A stretch of 64,000 nt of DNA, taken from Annona cherimola (Eukaryota > Streptophyta > Magnoliopsida > Magnoliales > Annonaceae). Below the pieces are notes generated by a model that saw nothing but the letters and a program-made list of their open reading frames with translations, was not told where the DNA came from and ran no database searches. The first letter of the stretch is position 1, and each line of letters starts with the position of its first letter. Shown here one piece after another: positions 46,273 through 57,489 of the stretch. The stretch is from the NCBI GenBank assembly GCA_030490835.1, contig CM059972.1, positions 93,295,137 to 93,359,136 of the forward strand, given 5' to 3'. The position numbers and the translations under genes are program-made.

Positions 46273-46536
46273 TCTGGATCCGTTTGCTGAGGAAATTACT
46301 CGAGCAGACACACAGCTGCTCTTGTTGCAGGATAGCGCAATTTTTCTTTCTCCTTACGAAGTTATGATCCAAGCACTCAGTATTTGACTGCCTAGTCCAA
46401 GAATTGAAATATACTCAAAACTTCCTAATGCTAAGCGTGTAGATTCAGAGATTAAATATGGCCCCTATGAGAATCTGCCTCCATTCTCTGATGACGCTTT
46501 TGTGGTTCATTTTGAGAATAACCAGCCTCTTGCAGT
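46268..46536 (+). pseudogene. Mosaic pseudo-copy, part 2: middle of RPN1 exon 3
   Basis: Aligns to 18087-18355 inside RPN1 exon 3 (ACTCGAGCAGACACACAGCT, then GAGATTAAATATGGCCCCTA). It has an in-frame TGA at 46385-46387 where the gene has CGA (18204-18206), a CpG-decay change. It starts and stops inside an exon, so it did not arise by splicing. Confidence 0.95.
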
Positions 46537-47825
46537 TTTGTGGCTGCTGGTGCTTGAGTATCTGAAATGGAGTCATCTGGGCTGCATCCTTGTATGTCAA
46601 TTTATGCTTCAAAACACTTAAAATAACTTTCTAAGCCTTTTTCGAAAAAAAAAAAAAACTTTCTAAGTTGTGATTATGTTTTTACACAGTTGTGAGTGCG
46701 AAAGAAGTTGAAAATGACTAAATAGCCACACTAGAGATGGGCAGATAGCAATCACAATTCAGAAGTGGCACCATGCATATCTTATGGAAAAGTTGGATTG
46801 TCTAAACTTCTCTGGTGAATTAAGGCGAGAGTTATCTTTGAGCCATGAGATGAGACCAGTGGATGAGTATGAGAAGCCAGCGGGTGTGCTGAATTGCATT
46901 TCATGTTGGTAGGTAGGTTGGGAAGAATTTACCTAACCTTCAGTTCTAGTAATGGCAACAATAGAAGGATAGATGACTACACTTTTTCATGCAAGGCTAC
47001 TCATGTGGTGGCCTCTTCTAATGGTGATGGGGCAAATTCTAAGGAACATAGCATACGGACAGAGAGATCTGATTAGGAGTGAATAGAAGCTGCAACATGG
47101 TGGTAGGTCAGCCGGGCAATTGGGATGGCTGCTTTAGGATATATTTGAAAGAGAACCTCTTCTATGACAGTAGTTTGAAGGATTGGATAAAATCCATTTG
47201 AGTCCAGGTTTGGCTCATAGCGATAAATTGTTAGGATCTTGCTTGATACGATCATGAATGTCTAGCAATCTTGCCCAGTCATGTAAAGAGAGAAGAAAGC
47301 ATCAAGACATCAGAAATGGAGCATTATAGCTCATGTTCTAGTTGAGCAAACCACATTTAAAAACACATCAATCTCATCATTTAAATAATTTCCTTCTGCA
47401 CCAACTTCGCGAGGATAGCCCATGCATGCCATGCTGCACTTTCTTCCTTGGTTCATTTTCGTTCTTCCTTTTTGAAGCTTAAATGATTTTCTTTGTTTCC
47501 TTTAAAAAATTGACCTCTGGAACTGAGAAGTCATTGTTGGGGGTGCAGTGGTGCACCATAACCCACTTCGAAATCTTGCAATGCTTTGGAAAACAAAAAC
47601 TAGTCCATGAAAACCCAGCTTTTGAGTGTTGTTTGGTTATACACTTATAATATGGTTAAACTGTTACATATTCATTTCTCATGCTTGCCGACATGCAATA
47701 ATAATAATAATAATTATTATTATTATTATTATTATTTTACAATTAGGCTTGCTTATGACAAAAGCAAGCACAAGTTTTTATGCTTCTTACGTTCGTTCTA
47801 GTTCCACTGCTATTGATTTGAGTAC
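46537..47825 (+). pseudogene. Mosaic pseudo-copy, part 3: RPN1 3' flank
   Basis: Aligns to 35124-36430 in order: TATCTGAAATGGAGTCATCT, TTTGAGCCATGAGATGAGAC, CAACTTCGCGAGGATAGCCC and the AAT/ATT microsatellite (47698-47739). It carries small indels, including an A-run at 46645-46659. No gene. Confidence 0.95.
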
Positions 47826-48214
47826 TAGTTAAACTTGTCACCGCTTGGATGTCCAAGCTACTGAGGTGGGTGTAGCATGATTGGAAGGTTTAAGATTCAA
47901 ATATTGTATAAATGCAGTGGTCTCGTTATTTTGCTGTTGGAGTACACCTTCATCAATATTTAAGGTCGCAGTCTCATATGGCCATGCAGTTAAAAAAATT
48001 TATAATCTTTTTTTTGGAAGTTTCCATCCCACCTAGATCATACCTCATAAAATTTAGTAATTTTTTTGGATCTTTTATTTTTGAAATTTAAAAAGGACAT
48101 GGAATATGCCCCTATACCCTCTCATTTAAAAAAATAAACATATTAAAATTTTTTTAAAAATTGTTAAATTCCATAGGAGATGCAGTCGAAATGGGGCCCA
48201 TACCTTTCCAAAAG

Positions 48215-48246
<32 letters not shown>

Positions 48247-48339
48247 TTGTTTCCTTGCCCGTAAATCGTCAAATTTAAGGGTAGCTCTGTATGGATCTTG
48301 ACACATCAATCTAATAAAATTATTTAGTTTATATATTTA
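47826..48339. other. Spacer with long A/T tracts
   Basis: No gene. A weak tRNA-like stretch near 47860-47905 is too degenerate to call. Long T and A runs lie at 48215-48246. Confidence 0.4.
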
Positions 48340-48648
48340 GGGTGTTGTTTGTTTTTTTTTTTTATAAAACTTTTCAAACAAAAACTTTTTTAATCTAAAA
48401 CTTTTTATTTTTCGTAATTATTTTTTATTTTTTAATTATTTATTTATATTTTTCTATACAACTATCATATTTTTTAATTATTTCTACACAATTATTCATA
48501 TAGTTAACTTATCTATTTTAACTTTATTTTCTTCACTCTTCATTATTACCCTTATTATATCACATAATTTTCTTCCAATTCAAAATCTTTTACATCAAAA
48601 AATTTAAAATCTTTTAATCTAAAAATTTTATTACTTCTCAAACACACC
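48340..48648 (+). mobile_element. MITE, family 1
   Basis: From GGGTGTTGTTTG to CTCAAACACACC. Interior blocks include TTTTTTAATTATTTCTACAC, TTAACTTATCTATTTTAACT and CTTATTATATCACATAA. Confidence 0.8.
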
Positions 48649-50256
48649 AAGATTTAAACCTGTTAGTTTAACATGCAAAACCTCTACAATATTTTTTCTC
48701 GGTGAATGAATGACTCTAAAATGTACGAGTCATGGTTTAAATTGTTTTTCATAATTTACATATGGGCTATATAGTAATTAAAGTAAGTACTTCTCACCCA
48801 AGATTCCGATTCAAATGATTTTTGGTCACAAGATCAAATAAATAATATTAAACAATATGACGGGTTGAATTTTGATTTAAACATCAATATGAATCCACCA
48901 CCGAAAGGTTACTACAGAAACGTTTCACCAAAGCAGGATCCGTTCAGTGTTCAGACAAACATATAGTTGTAGCCTCTACTTCTATGTTGATTTTAAATTT
49001 AATTTGTTAGACAATATTTAAATTAGAATCTAATTGTTTAATATTAAAACTTATCCTAATAAACAGAGTTGGGCAGTTGTTCTACATCAAACTATATTTA
49101 TTGTAAGTGCTATCATGGACTACTTTTACGAATATTTTTTTTAATCCTTTCTATAATTAAAAATATATCTTCCATCAGTTTGCTTTTCGTTTTTTTTTTC
49201 CTTGTCGCCTTGGGAACATATGGTTTGAATTTTTTTGTTAGTAATAAATTAGTACTGTTTAAAATATTCAATATGGAATTATGGATAACTAATTCCGACA
49301 CTTAACCTAAGCCAAGCCACCGTGCATGCAGGAGGGCTGTACTGTCTATGAATTTCTTTTTAATACTAGTTCTCCACAAAATCAATCAAATCTAAAAAAA
49401 TAATAATAATAATTTAAGTTACCCATTATGAGTTTTTTTTTTTTTTTTTTTTTGTGTTTTGGGGGTACGAATGGAGCCTAATGCATGCCATCAAGTGTTA
49501 ATCTTCATGGATTTATTAATATATGTACTCCGCAATCTTCCATATATGATTATAGCTGCAAACCATAACCAGCTTATTTGATTTGATTCTTGTGCCGTTA
49601 ATTTCAATAGGAATATTTTCCTAGCCATTTATGTATCATTTTTTTTATCACCTAAGGACAACAAATGCCTAGCCTACACAATTCATAAACTCATGTAAAC
49701 CACTTAGAAATCCAGGGTTGATGTTTTGTTTCTAAAAAAAAATTATATTTTATACAATATAATGTGACATCTTGATTTTATAATGGAGTTCATTCGGTGA
49801 AATTCTATAAAACCCCACCCACCACAGGAGGGAATAAATGGCAAATATCCCTCAATTCATGAGGTGGTTTCGAACAGGGTCGGCTGAGCCGCCACGCTGC
49901 CATCACCTGCGCGGCGAAGGGGACAGTTAATATTTAAATAGAACTGTCATCTATCTAAGCAACAGATATTCCAATCTCCAGCTCTGTGGGCTGGGGCTCT
50001 CTATATTTTCTGCCTACATTAATTATCAAGCAGGATTGGGTAGGCTTTGCTGGCCTAATAAATATCTGAGTCCATCATAATGCTGTCAACCTCGGTGTAT
50101 TTAATAATAGCCTGGCGCATCACACTGCTTTCCACTAAAATCATGCTAATGATCATTCAAGCCATTGGATGGAATGAGATGAGATTATCTGATCATGAGA
50201 AAATATTTTTTTATGTTAAATATTATTTTTTCATTTTTAGTTCCAAATAATCTTTT
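48649..50256. other. Gene-free AT-rich spacer
   Basis: No coding region, repeat or RNA gene that I can support. A GC-rich patch at 49870-49925 is unexplained. Confidence 0.45.
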
Positions 50257-50661
50257 GGACTCCGATCGCCTGCACCCGGGAGCAGGCAGCGTTGCCTGCT
50301 CCCGGGCACATACCCCCATTTTTTTTTTTTTTTATTTTAAATTTTTATAAACTTGTTAGCCAAAGTGTATTTAACATGTGTATAAATTTTTATCATTTTT
50401 GGAGATTTTTAGATATTTATTTTTGATTTTTGAAAATAAGTGACATTTTAGGTAATTTTAAATTACTAAAATGCCGCTGATTTTCAAAAATCAAAAATAA
50501 ATATCTAAAAATCTCTAAAAATGGTAAAAATTTATACACATGTTAAATACACCTATATTAACATTTCTACAAAAAAATTTTAAAATAAAAATAAAAAAAT
50601 GGGTGTGTGCACCCGAGAGCAGGCAACGTTGCCTGCTCCCGGGTGCAGGCGATCGGAGTCC
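50257..50661. mobile_element. Foldback MULE-type element with perfect 9-bp target duplication
   Basis: 405 bp flanked by TAATCTTTT at 50248-50256 and 50662-50670. It begins GGACTCCGATCGCCTGCACC and ends with the exact inverse; the two arms (about 180 bp each) pair almost completely. Near each end lies a further palindrome (GGGAGCAGGCAGCGTTGCCT with its partner), so each arm can also fold on itself. No coding capacity. The 9-bp duplication and long inverted ends fit a non-autonomous Mutator-like element. Confidence 0.94.
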
Positions 50662-50670
50662 TAATCTTTT

Positions 50671-51466
50671 TTACTTCTAATATTAAATTTTCCATTCCTA
50701 ATAAATTTTTTTTTTTTGTTTCTTAATATATGACCATGTATTTTCTCATTCAAATCCCATTCCATTCATGGGATGATTCCGAATAAAACCGAGCCACCGT
50801 TTATATCCTAATTTGTACAAGTAATACGACTGAAATCATTTTTTCTCCTAAAAAATTCAAATATCTTTTAATAACTTTAATGCACATAATTAATAAAGAA
50901 AAGTGATGCTTTCCACTAACGTATGCTTAGTCGACTCCAACTGTCCGCGTCTTTTGAGGTCTGAAGTTCAAAGTCAGTTACTCTGCCAATCAAAATTCCC
51001 AACGCAGAAAATTCGAATTGGATTTCATCTTAACTATTCTAATAATTAGCAGCTCTAGCTATTGATCCGATTTTGTTGGCAAATGTTATCACCTCTCTTG
51101 TTTTCCGATACTAGACCCTCAGCTGGGTACCACTTATTTACATTCTTTCATATCAATTCGACAATCTGCTGCTAAGAATTAGTTTGGGCCCGTCTTGATG
51201 ATTTATGTTAAATTCAGTTCATCCACTCATTTAACCAACAAACAAAAAATCATATCAATTAAAATACAGAAAATTATATAAATATTTGTAATGTGGTTCA
51301 CATCTTCTAAAAATGTATAAAAATTTATACAAATTTGAAAAATTACTTGAATCTATGCACTAAAGGTATAAAATATTTTTTTGATAGGTTTTTACAATAA
51401 TCTTAACAAATATTTTCTATATAAGCTCTGAGACATTCTAACAAATTTCTTACAATATATAGACAT
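50671..51466. other. Gene-free spacer
   Basis: AT-rich, no supported feature. Confidence 0.45.
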
Positions 51467-51622
51467 AACTAACAGTATTTTTGAGCACCTGCCATAGAGC
51501 AGTTGGTAGCTCATGCGGGCAATTATGCCCAGCGTCGAGGTTTCAAATCCCCCTCTCATTAGTTGTGAGCAGTGGCTCCAACTCAATCAAAAAAAAAAAA
51601 AAAAAAAACTAACAGTATTTTT
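51467..51622 (+). mobile_element. tRNA-derived SINE with 16-bp target duplication
   Basis: The body is about 51483-51606: A-box-like AGAGCAGTTGGTAGCTCATG, B-box-like GGTTTCAAATCC, ending in an A-tail (51590-51608). Flanked by AACTAACAGTATTTTT at 51467-51482 and 51607-51622. It is very short (about 105 bp before the tail). The perfect duplication suggests a young insertion. Not a functional tRNA: it lacks a paired acceptor stem. Confidence 0.88.
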
Positions 51623-53725
51623 AAATTTATCTAAATGGTGGATACTCTCACACACCTGAAGACTAATGCTACCAACTTTATCTCTTACTAATGCAACCAC
51701 AAATAATACAGCTGACAAGGATCGAACTTTGGTGCACGACGAATAGGTGCCAGCCTTGGTCACCACCACGCTAGAGGCATGATGGCAAGGTTTAAAATAA
51801 ATATAAATAATTTTAGGTAGGATGAATGTTTTAGATGGTTGGATGTAGAATTGGGATCTTATGGGCACTTAAGAAAAATAAGTAATTTTAATGGCTTTAA
51901 ATTTTCTCTTAAATGATTCATAGTATTCAGAATCATGCAAGTTATAGACTGAGATTATTTTTATTTTCTTAGTAAAATAAATGATTGTAAAATTAATTGA
52001 GATGAATTGAATTTAACAAAATTATAGAGATGAGACCTAAAATAGACCAATTTGTTTTGGTAGTAACAGATTTATATAAGTTGAACATCATACATCTATA
52101 TGATCCAATAAATTTACATACATTGTGAGTTCCTGAGGGTGCATTTGGCTCAAAACAGACCTTATAGGATAAGTTTTCTCTATTATTAGATAAGCATTTC
52201 TCAAATCAACCCACAATTAATAATTCCGAAGAGCGCCTTGTATTTAACTTTGCCATTCATGGGCTGTTTTCTTACATTTGTTATACACGATATTGTATTC
52301 ATCATATATTAAGGAGTTGTTTGGTCGTAATAAAGTAATTGATAACTCAAACTTAGGTAGGCTGAGAGCAAATAGAATCAGCCCAGATAAAAATAACACT
52401 GACGCAATAATAGATGAAGAGAATTTAACAAACATATTCATTTCTTCGTAACTAAAACCATTTGTTTATTTAAGAAAGTAATTATCATCTTGACGAAAAT
52501 ATTGGCCACAACATTAAGTAAACATTTTTAAAATCTTTTTTAATTTAAAACCATTTTTAAAATATTGATGCATGGGGTTGGCGGCATTTCATACATAGTC
52601 TTGGATGAGCTCCATCCATCCATGATCCATGTGTAAATGGAGCCTTCTAGACATGCGACATGATAAGGTGGCAAGATAACATGGATGTGGACATCACCTT
52701 TTTCTAGTTCATATTTTAATTCTCTTGGTCTCTTTCGTGCAGCAAGCAGTTCATGTGCATGCGTATAGTGATAGATATAGTGTAAAATTTGACGGTTGGG
52801 ATTTACTAATCCTAAGTCTGGTACGAGGGATTCCATAAGCAATTAAATGGGATGAAAAAATGGCATGAGCATGTAATAATGTATATTGAATGGAAAAAGT
52901 TGCACTATAAATGCAAAAAATTGTATCGGAAATTTTAAAAATTATTTTGAAATTTTAAAAAAACTGTATTGAGGATGTTAATATATATTTTATTCAAGAA
53001 AATTTTTTTGATTGGTTTTAAATTAAGAATTTTGAATCCTTTGGAACATCACTGGCCATTTAAGGGATGAAATTAGCCTGTCCATTCACAGCTCAAAAAA
53101 TAATTAGGTGTGAACACATCTTGAAAAATTTAAGGGTCCGGGAATTGATTTGAATTGGTGGGCATGTAATAAAAAATAATGAGGCTTTCTCAGCTTCAAA
53201 AAGTGAGGCATGCGATGTTTGTGGATGCCAAGCCTTATGGAATAATCTGAAATGGGTGCTTTCTATTGTATATTGGAATAATCTGCATGAAATGATGGCA
53301 GAAACAATCCAACCTAGCTAATTGCTAGCTAGCTAGCAAGGTATTGATTTTTGCATGCCGGGTGAAATCATATCAAATCAATGCCCGTAGAATGATCATT
53401 GCTTATGGTTTTGAACACATATATTGTTGGATTAATACACTGACGAAATTAAAGTACAATTATTGTTAGGTTAGTGGTAATTAAGATGTCCACAGAGTTG
53501 TCTGTTAAATTTTCTAAAAATTTTACCAAAGTCGCTGTTTATGCATTGGATCCATGCACGCGTTTTTACTACATATATATTCCTACAACAATAATTTTTG
53601 GTCGCGAAAAGTGTTTTTTGGTTGCTGAAAAAATTTGAAAAACCTTTGGCCGCAAGAAGTTATGGCAAGCAAAGACAAACTGTGTTGAAAAGTGGTTGGT
53701 AAGTGACCAATGCAACGAAGATTTA
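51623..53725. other. Gene-free spacer
   Basis: AT-rich with scattered short open frames, none with recognisable protein. A minus-strand frame at 52540-52842 (100 codons) has no familiar motif and is not called. Confidence 0.45.
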
Positions 53726-53978
53726 GGGGAAGTTTGGTAACGGGTGTATGGCATGGGGTGGAAAATGGTGGAAATTCTATTTTCCAACAAATGATTTTAT
53801 AACATAATAATTTTATTTTTCAACTTTATCCTTATATTCTAATTTTTTTCCAACTATCCTATTTATTCTAATTTTAACTCTATCATTTTATATCAATTAC
53901 AAATTTGTTAAAATGTTCTCTTTTCCACTTCCTACGCATCCCATAATCCTACCCTAATTTACATTACAAAGCATCCCC
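53726..53978 (+). mobile_element. MITE, family 2, TTA target duplication
   Basis: 253 bp from GGGGAAGTTTGGTAACGGG to ACATTACAAAGCATCCCC, flanked by TTA at 53723-53725 and 53979-53981. The related reverse copy is at 7540-7760. Non-coding, Tourist-like by target size. Confidence 0.82.
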
Positions 53979-54029
53979 TTAGTCTATTGCGAACTTTTTA
54001 GTAATTACATCAATCTATCTCATTAGAGG

Positions 54030-54670
54030 TGCAACTTGGTTTGGGTTAAGCCCAAATCCAGCTCATCGAACCCGAATTAATGTTCAAGCTTACTTTTTAA
54101 AAACCCAAATTAGAAGAATCCGATTTGTAAATATAATAGAGCCAGGGGTTCAAGTGAATTTGAACCTGAAGAATCCATGTCAGATTTTACATTTTATACT
54201 TATAAAATAAATTATATACATAATATCTAAATAATATTTCTTTATATTTGTGTATTTTATGTTATTTATATTTATATTTGAATACATGTTTAACATATTT
54301 TAATTATATTATAAATAAAGTATATTATTTTCATTTATATTTATCTTTTGTTTCTATTATTTACTTTTACAACTATTAATTTTTTCATTTATCTGGTTTT
54401 TAATGTTAAATTTTTTTCTAGAAATATTTTTATATTGCTATGTTTTCTAAAAAATTGTAGTATGATTATATATTATTATATTCAATTACATGATTTGTTA
54501 TTATTATATATTCTTACAAAATTCTAAACGTATCACTCTTAAATCAAATGTATTCATTAATCTAAATTCCAACCCAAACCTCTACTCAAACTCGATTTTT
54601 AAAGATACGGATATGGTTTAGATTTTATAAATAAAGTTAGGGTTAGGATTAAGGTTAAGAGTGTTAACAG
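54030..54670 (-). repeat. Dispersed repeat, inverted copy of the 25.4-26.3 kb repeat
   Basis: The reverse complement matches 25380-26340 except for the foldback insert found there. Landmarks are TTGGTTTGGGTTAAGCCC at one end and AAGTTAGGGTTAGGATTAAG at the other. Confidence 0.7.
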
Positions 54671-55240
54671 ATCGGGTTAAATGGATTGAAGTTTAATCCC
54701 AATCCTAACCCATTTAAAATATCTCAACTTTAATTCGTTTATTAACTCATTTAAAAATCTTAACCCTAGCCTATGTATAACTTATTTAATAAATGGATTA
54801 ATGGGTTGCATAACAATCGACTTAAGGCTTGGACTCTGGGACGATAATCTCACAGGGAGAGGTGAGAAGGTATTTTGGGCATAGGAAAAAATGAAAATGA
54901 TAGCAATGAGAAAATGAAATTAGGTAGCAGCGAGAAAATGGAAATTAAGCTGCAGGAGGAAGACTTAGTCTAAAAAAACAACCAAGAGGATTACATTTAT
55001 ATATAGAGAGAGATTATCCATTGCATGTAAATGGTTAAACGGGTTAAATGGGTTAAACAAGTTACTAAACAGGTTGACGGGTTATAAAATCTCAACGCTA
55101 ATTTTTTATTTAATTAAATGGTTGAATAAATTGACAGATCATAAACCATATATTAAAAAATTTCAACACAAACTCATTTATAAACGGGTTAGACAAATAG
55201 GTTGATGAGTTGACCATGACCATTAACACCTTTAGTTAAG
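54660..55240. repeat. Low-copy repeat rich in GGGTTAAA motifs
   Basis: GTGTTAACAGATCGGGTTAA at the left, and GGTTAAACGGGTTAAATGGG near 55035, with an inverted counterpart (ATGGTCATTAACACC sense) at the right end. It probably represents a decayed non-autonomous element. Limits uncertain. Confidence 0.4.
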
Positions 55241-55439
55241 GTTGAGGTAAACTCGAATTTCATGAGCCCGAGTTAGACCCCTATATTTCGTTGATATAAA
55301 TGTTAATTAGGTTCCTTTATATTAGCCAATTATTTGGTTGCAAAAAAGCACATTGCTAATGCCAATTTTTAAGACATGTATAAATGGGCATGATCCTGTG
55401 CATCCAATTTCACACGAGTTCTTATGAATTTCGACTAAA

Positions 55440-55990
55440 ACCATAATTTTTTTTTTATCTTTTAAAAAAATTTTATATAGAAGTTTTATTGTAAGTGGAT
55501 TTAATTCATAAATCAAGTTTTACTATTTTTGGATATGTGTATTTATATTTTAATTTTAAATATAGGAATATTTTAGTAATTTTAAGGGTTAAAATTAATT
55601 ACCAAACATACCCATAGCTAGATTAAATTTACTTAGGGTGTGTTTGGTAATGAATAAAACTTTTGATGAAAAGTTTCGTAGAGTAAAAGTTGTCAAATGA
55701 TGTGATATGATAGGGGTAATGATGAGTAGTAAAGAGTATAAAGTTAAAATAAATAGGTTAGTTGTGTGGATAGTTGTGTAGAAATGATTAAAAAGTAGGG
55801 TAGTTGTATAGGAAAATGTGAAAAAATAATTAAAAAATATGATAGGTGTGGTGATTGAAAAGTTTTAGATTGAAAAGTTTTAACATGACATTTTTTTTCA
55901 ATTGCCAAACACCCCCTTAGAACAACATTTTCATAAAAAAATTAAAAATAAAATCCAAACTTAAAAGGGCTCCAAGAAATCCAAACTTCT
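55440..55990. mobile_element. Foldback-type relic broken by a MITE
   Basis: Left arm (TAGAAGTTTTATTGTAAGTG, ATTTAATTCATAAATCAAG) and right arm (TAGATTAAATTTACTTA, then AACAACATTTTCATAAAAAA) are inverted partners of the same kind as in the other foldback elements. The MITE at 55636-55916 is inserted in the right arm. Confidence 0.55.
55636..55916 (-). mobile_element. MITE, family 1, intact ends, TTA target duplication
   Basis: 281 bp from GGGTGTGTTTGGTAATG to GCCAAACACCCCC, flanked by TTA at 55633-55635 and 55917-55919. Interior in reverse orientation (GATGTGATATGATAGGGGTA, GGTTAGTTGTGTGGATAGTT). Together with the 23.6-kb copy it defines the family ends. Confidence 0.92.
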
Positions 55991-56050
55991 CAAAATCTGA
56001 AATTTTGGCGCCATGAAAAGCTTGACCTTTTCGGACTAAAAAGTCAGCTT

Positions 56051-56524
56051 TTTGCTGCTTCTGTTGAGACAGAGTGGTTTTTGCACGAAAAGTAGACCTT
56101 TTACACCCAAAGGGCTGACCTTTTTCCCTTTTTTCAAAATTCAAATTTTGGAGAAATAGTCCTGCCTCAAGTGAGTTAATCCACTTAAAATAAGAATAAA
56201 CGAATGAACCAATCTTGATTTAAGATTAACCACAACTCCAAAAGCATATTCCATTATCATTCTAATAGAAGTTCATCAATTTAACATATTCCAAGATGAT
56301 TCTATGCATATCAAATAGCATATTCCGTTTTCAAATTTCGAGCTTAATCTTATCACAATTAGTATGCTAAACTCAAAATGATAATTCCACTAACGTACTA
56401 AACTTTTCAAAATCCTATTCAAGAGCACTAAATACAATTTTACAAAATCAAATTCAAGAGCACAAAATCACTTCTTTTGTCATCATCAAAACCAATCAAA
56501 AATAGATTTCACATAAGTTCACAT
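56051..56524 (+). repeat. Long direct repeat, left copy
   Basis: 474 bp, very similar to 59286-59762 (CAAGTGAGTTAATCCACTTA, AAGATTAACCACAACTCCAA and more). The intervening 2.76 kb is different sequence. The pair could be decayed LTRs, since a gag-like trace lies between, but no TG...CA ends or primer site are clear; a segmental duplication is equally possible. Confidence 0.93.
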
Positions 56525-57489
56525 TCTCCTTGCTCCCCCTATCAACCATGCTTCCAAAGAATTGGAGAATACACAAAAATAGCTGTTTTGAAATGGTTAC
56601 ATCTCTCCCTTTTTGTCATTAGCAAAAAGTGTTGAAGATAAATCATCAAACATTAGTAATGAAACACAAAATTCGGTGCCAATATATCCAAGATGCAGTG
56701 ATATAGGAGTTTTAACAAAATCAAACAAACATTAATAAATTATGAGATATGTTTTCAAAAATTGAAATGGTCTTGTTAGAACTTAGAAAATTAAAAAAAG
56801 GTCTTCTTGGTATGTTTCTTTTGAGAAGGTGAAACCTCCTCATCTCTTCTTCTTTAGAAATTATATCAAACTTGGTAATAAATGGTACTTTCAACTTCCT
56901 TAGTTGGAGTGAGAACTTTTCTTGAAATGACTTCTTTGATTTCCTATTTGAAGATTGACCTAAAATGAACTTTTGAATAGAAACTCGTTGCACAAAGGTA
57001 GTTCATTTGAGTAGTTTATTTGAGATTTGAAACATGAAAGTTTAGGAGAAGATGATATGGAATATGGAGTTAGTTCCTTTTTGAAGAAGCACTGCAACGA
57101 TGAGATATAATTTGCACTGTGTGTTTGAGATAGAAGGTTGGGAAATGGTTTTTGTGGAAGGATTGAAGTATGAAGGTTTAAGATAGTTTTGATGATGGTT
57201 TTTTACCTTCCTTATTAGATTCTTCCACATTTTACCTTGAGATCCACCTTCTTTGTCATGAGGTCCTATATTACCTGAAGCCCTCTACTCTTTGGATGTT
57301 GAAGGCCAGTTTTTGTCATTAGATTGTTTGTGTCTCTTCTTTTGAGTAAAATTCTTTTATTGTGCTATAAGAGATTCAACGAGTCCTTCCTGTCTCAAAT
57401 TCAGACCAATGAGCTTGAACAACGGGGTGAGAACTATTTCATAAAGCATGTCCAGTAGCAAATTTTTATCCTTTCACATATTTGTATGA

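Noticed and set aside
51483..51560. Functional tRNA gene
   Set aside because: Box-like motifs but no acceptor-stem pairing, an A-tail and a target duplication: a SINE.
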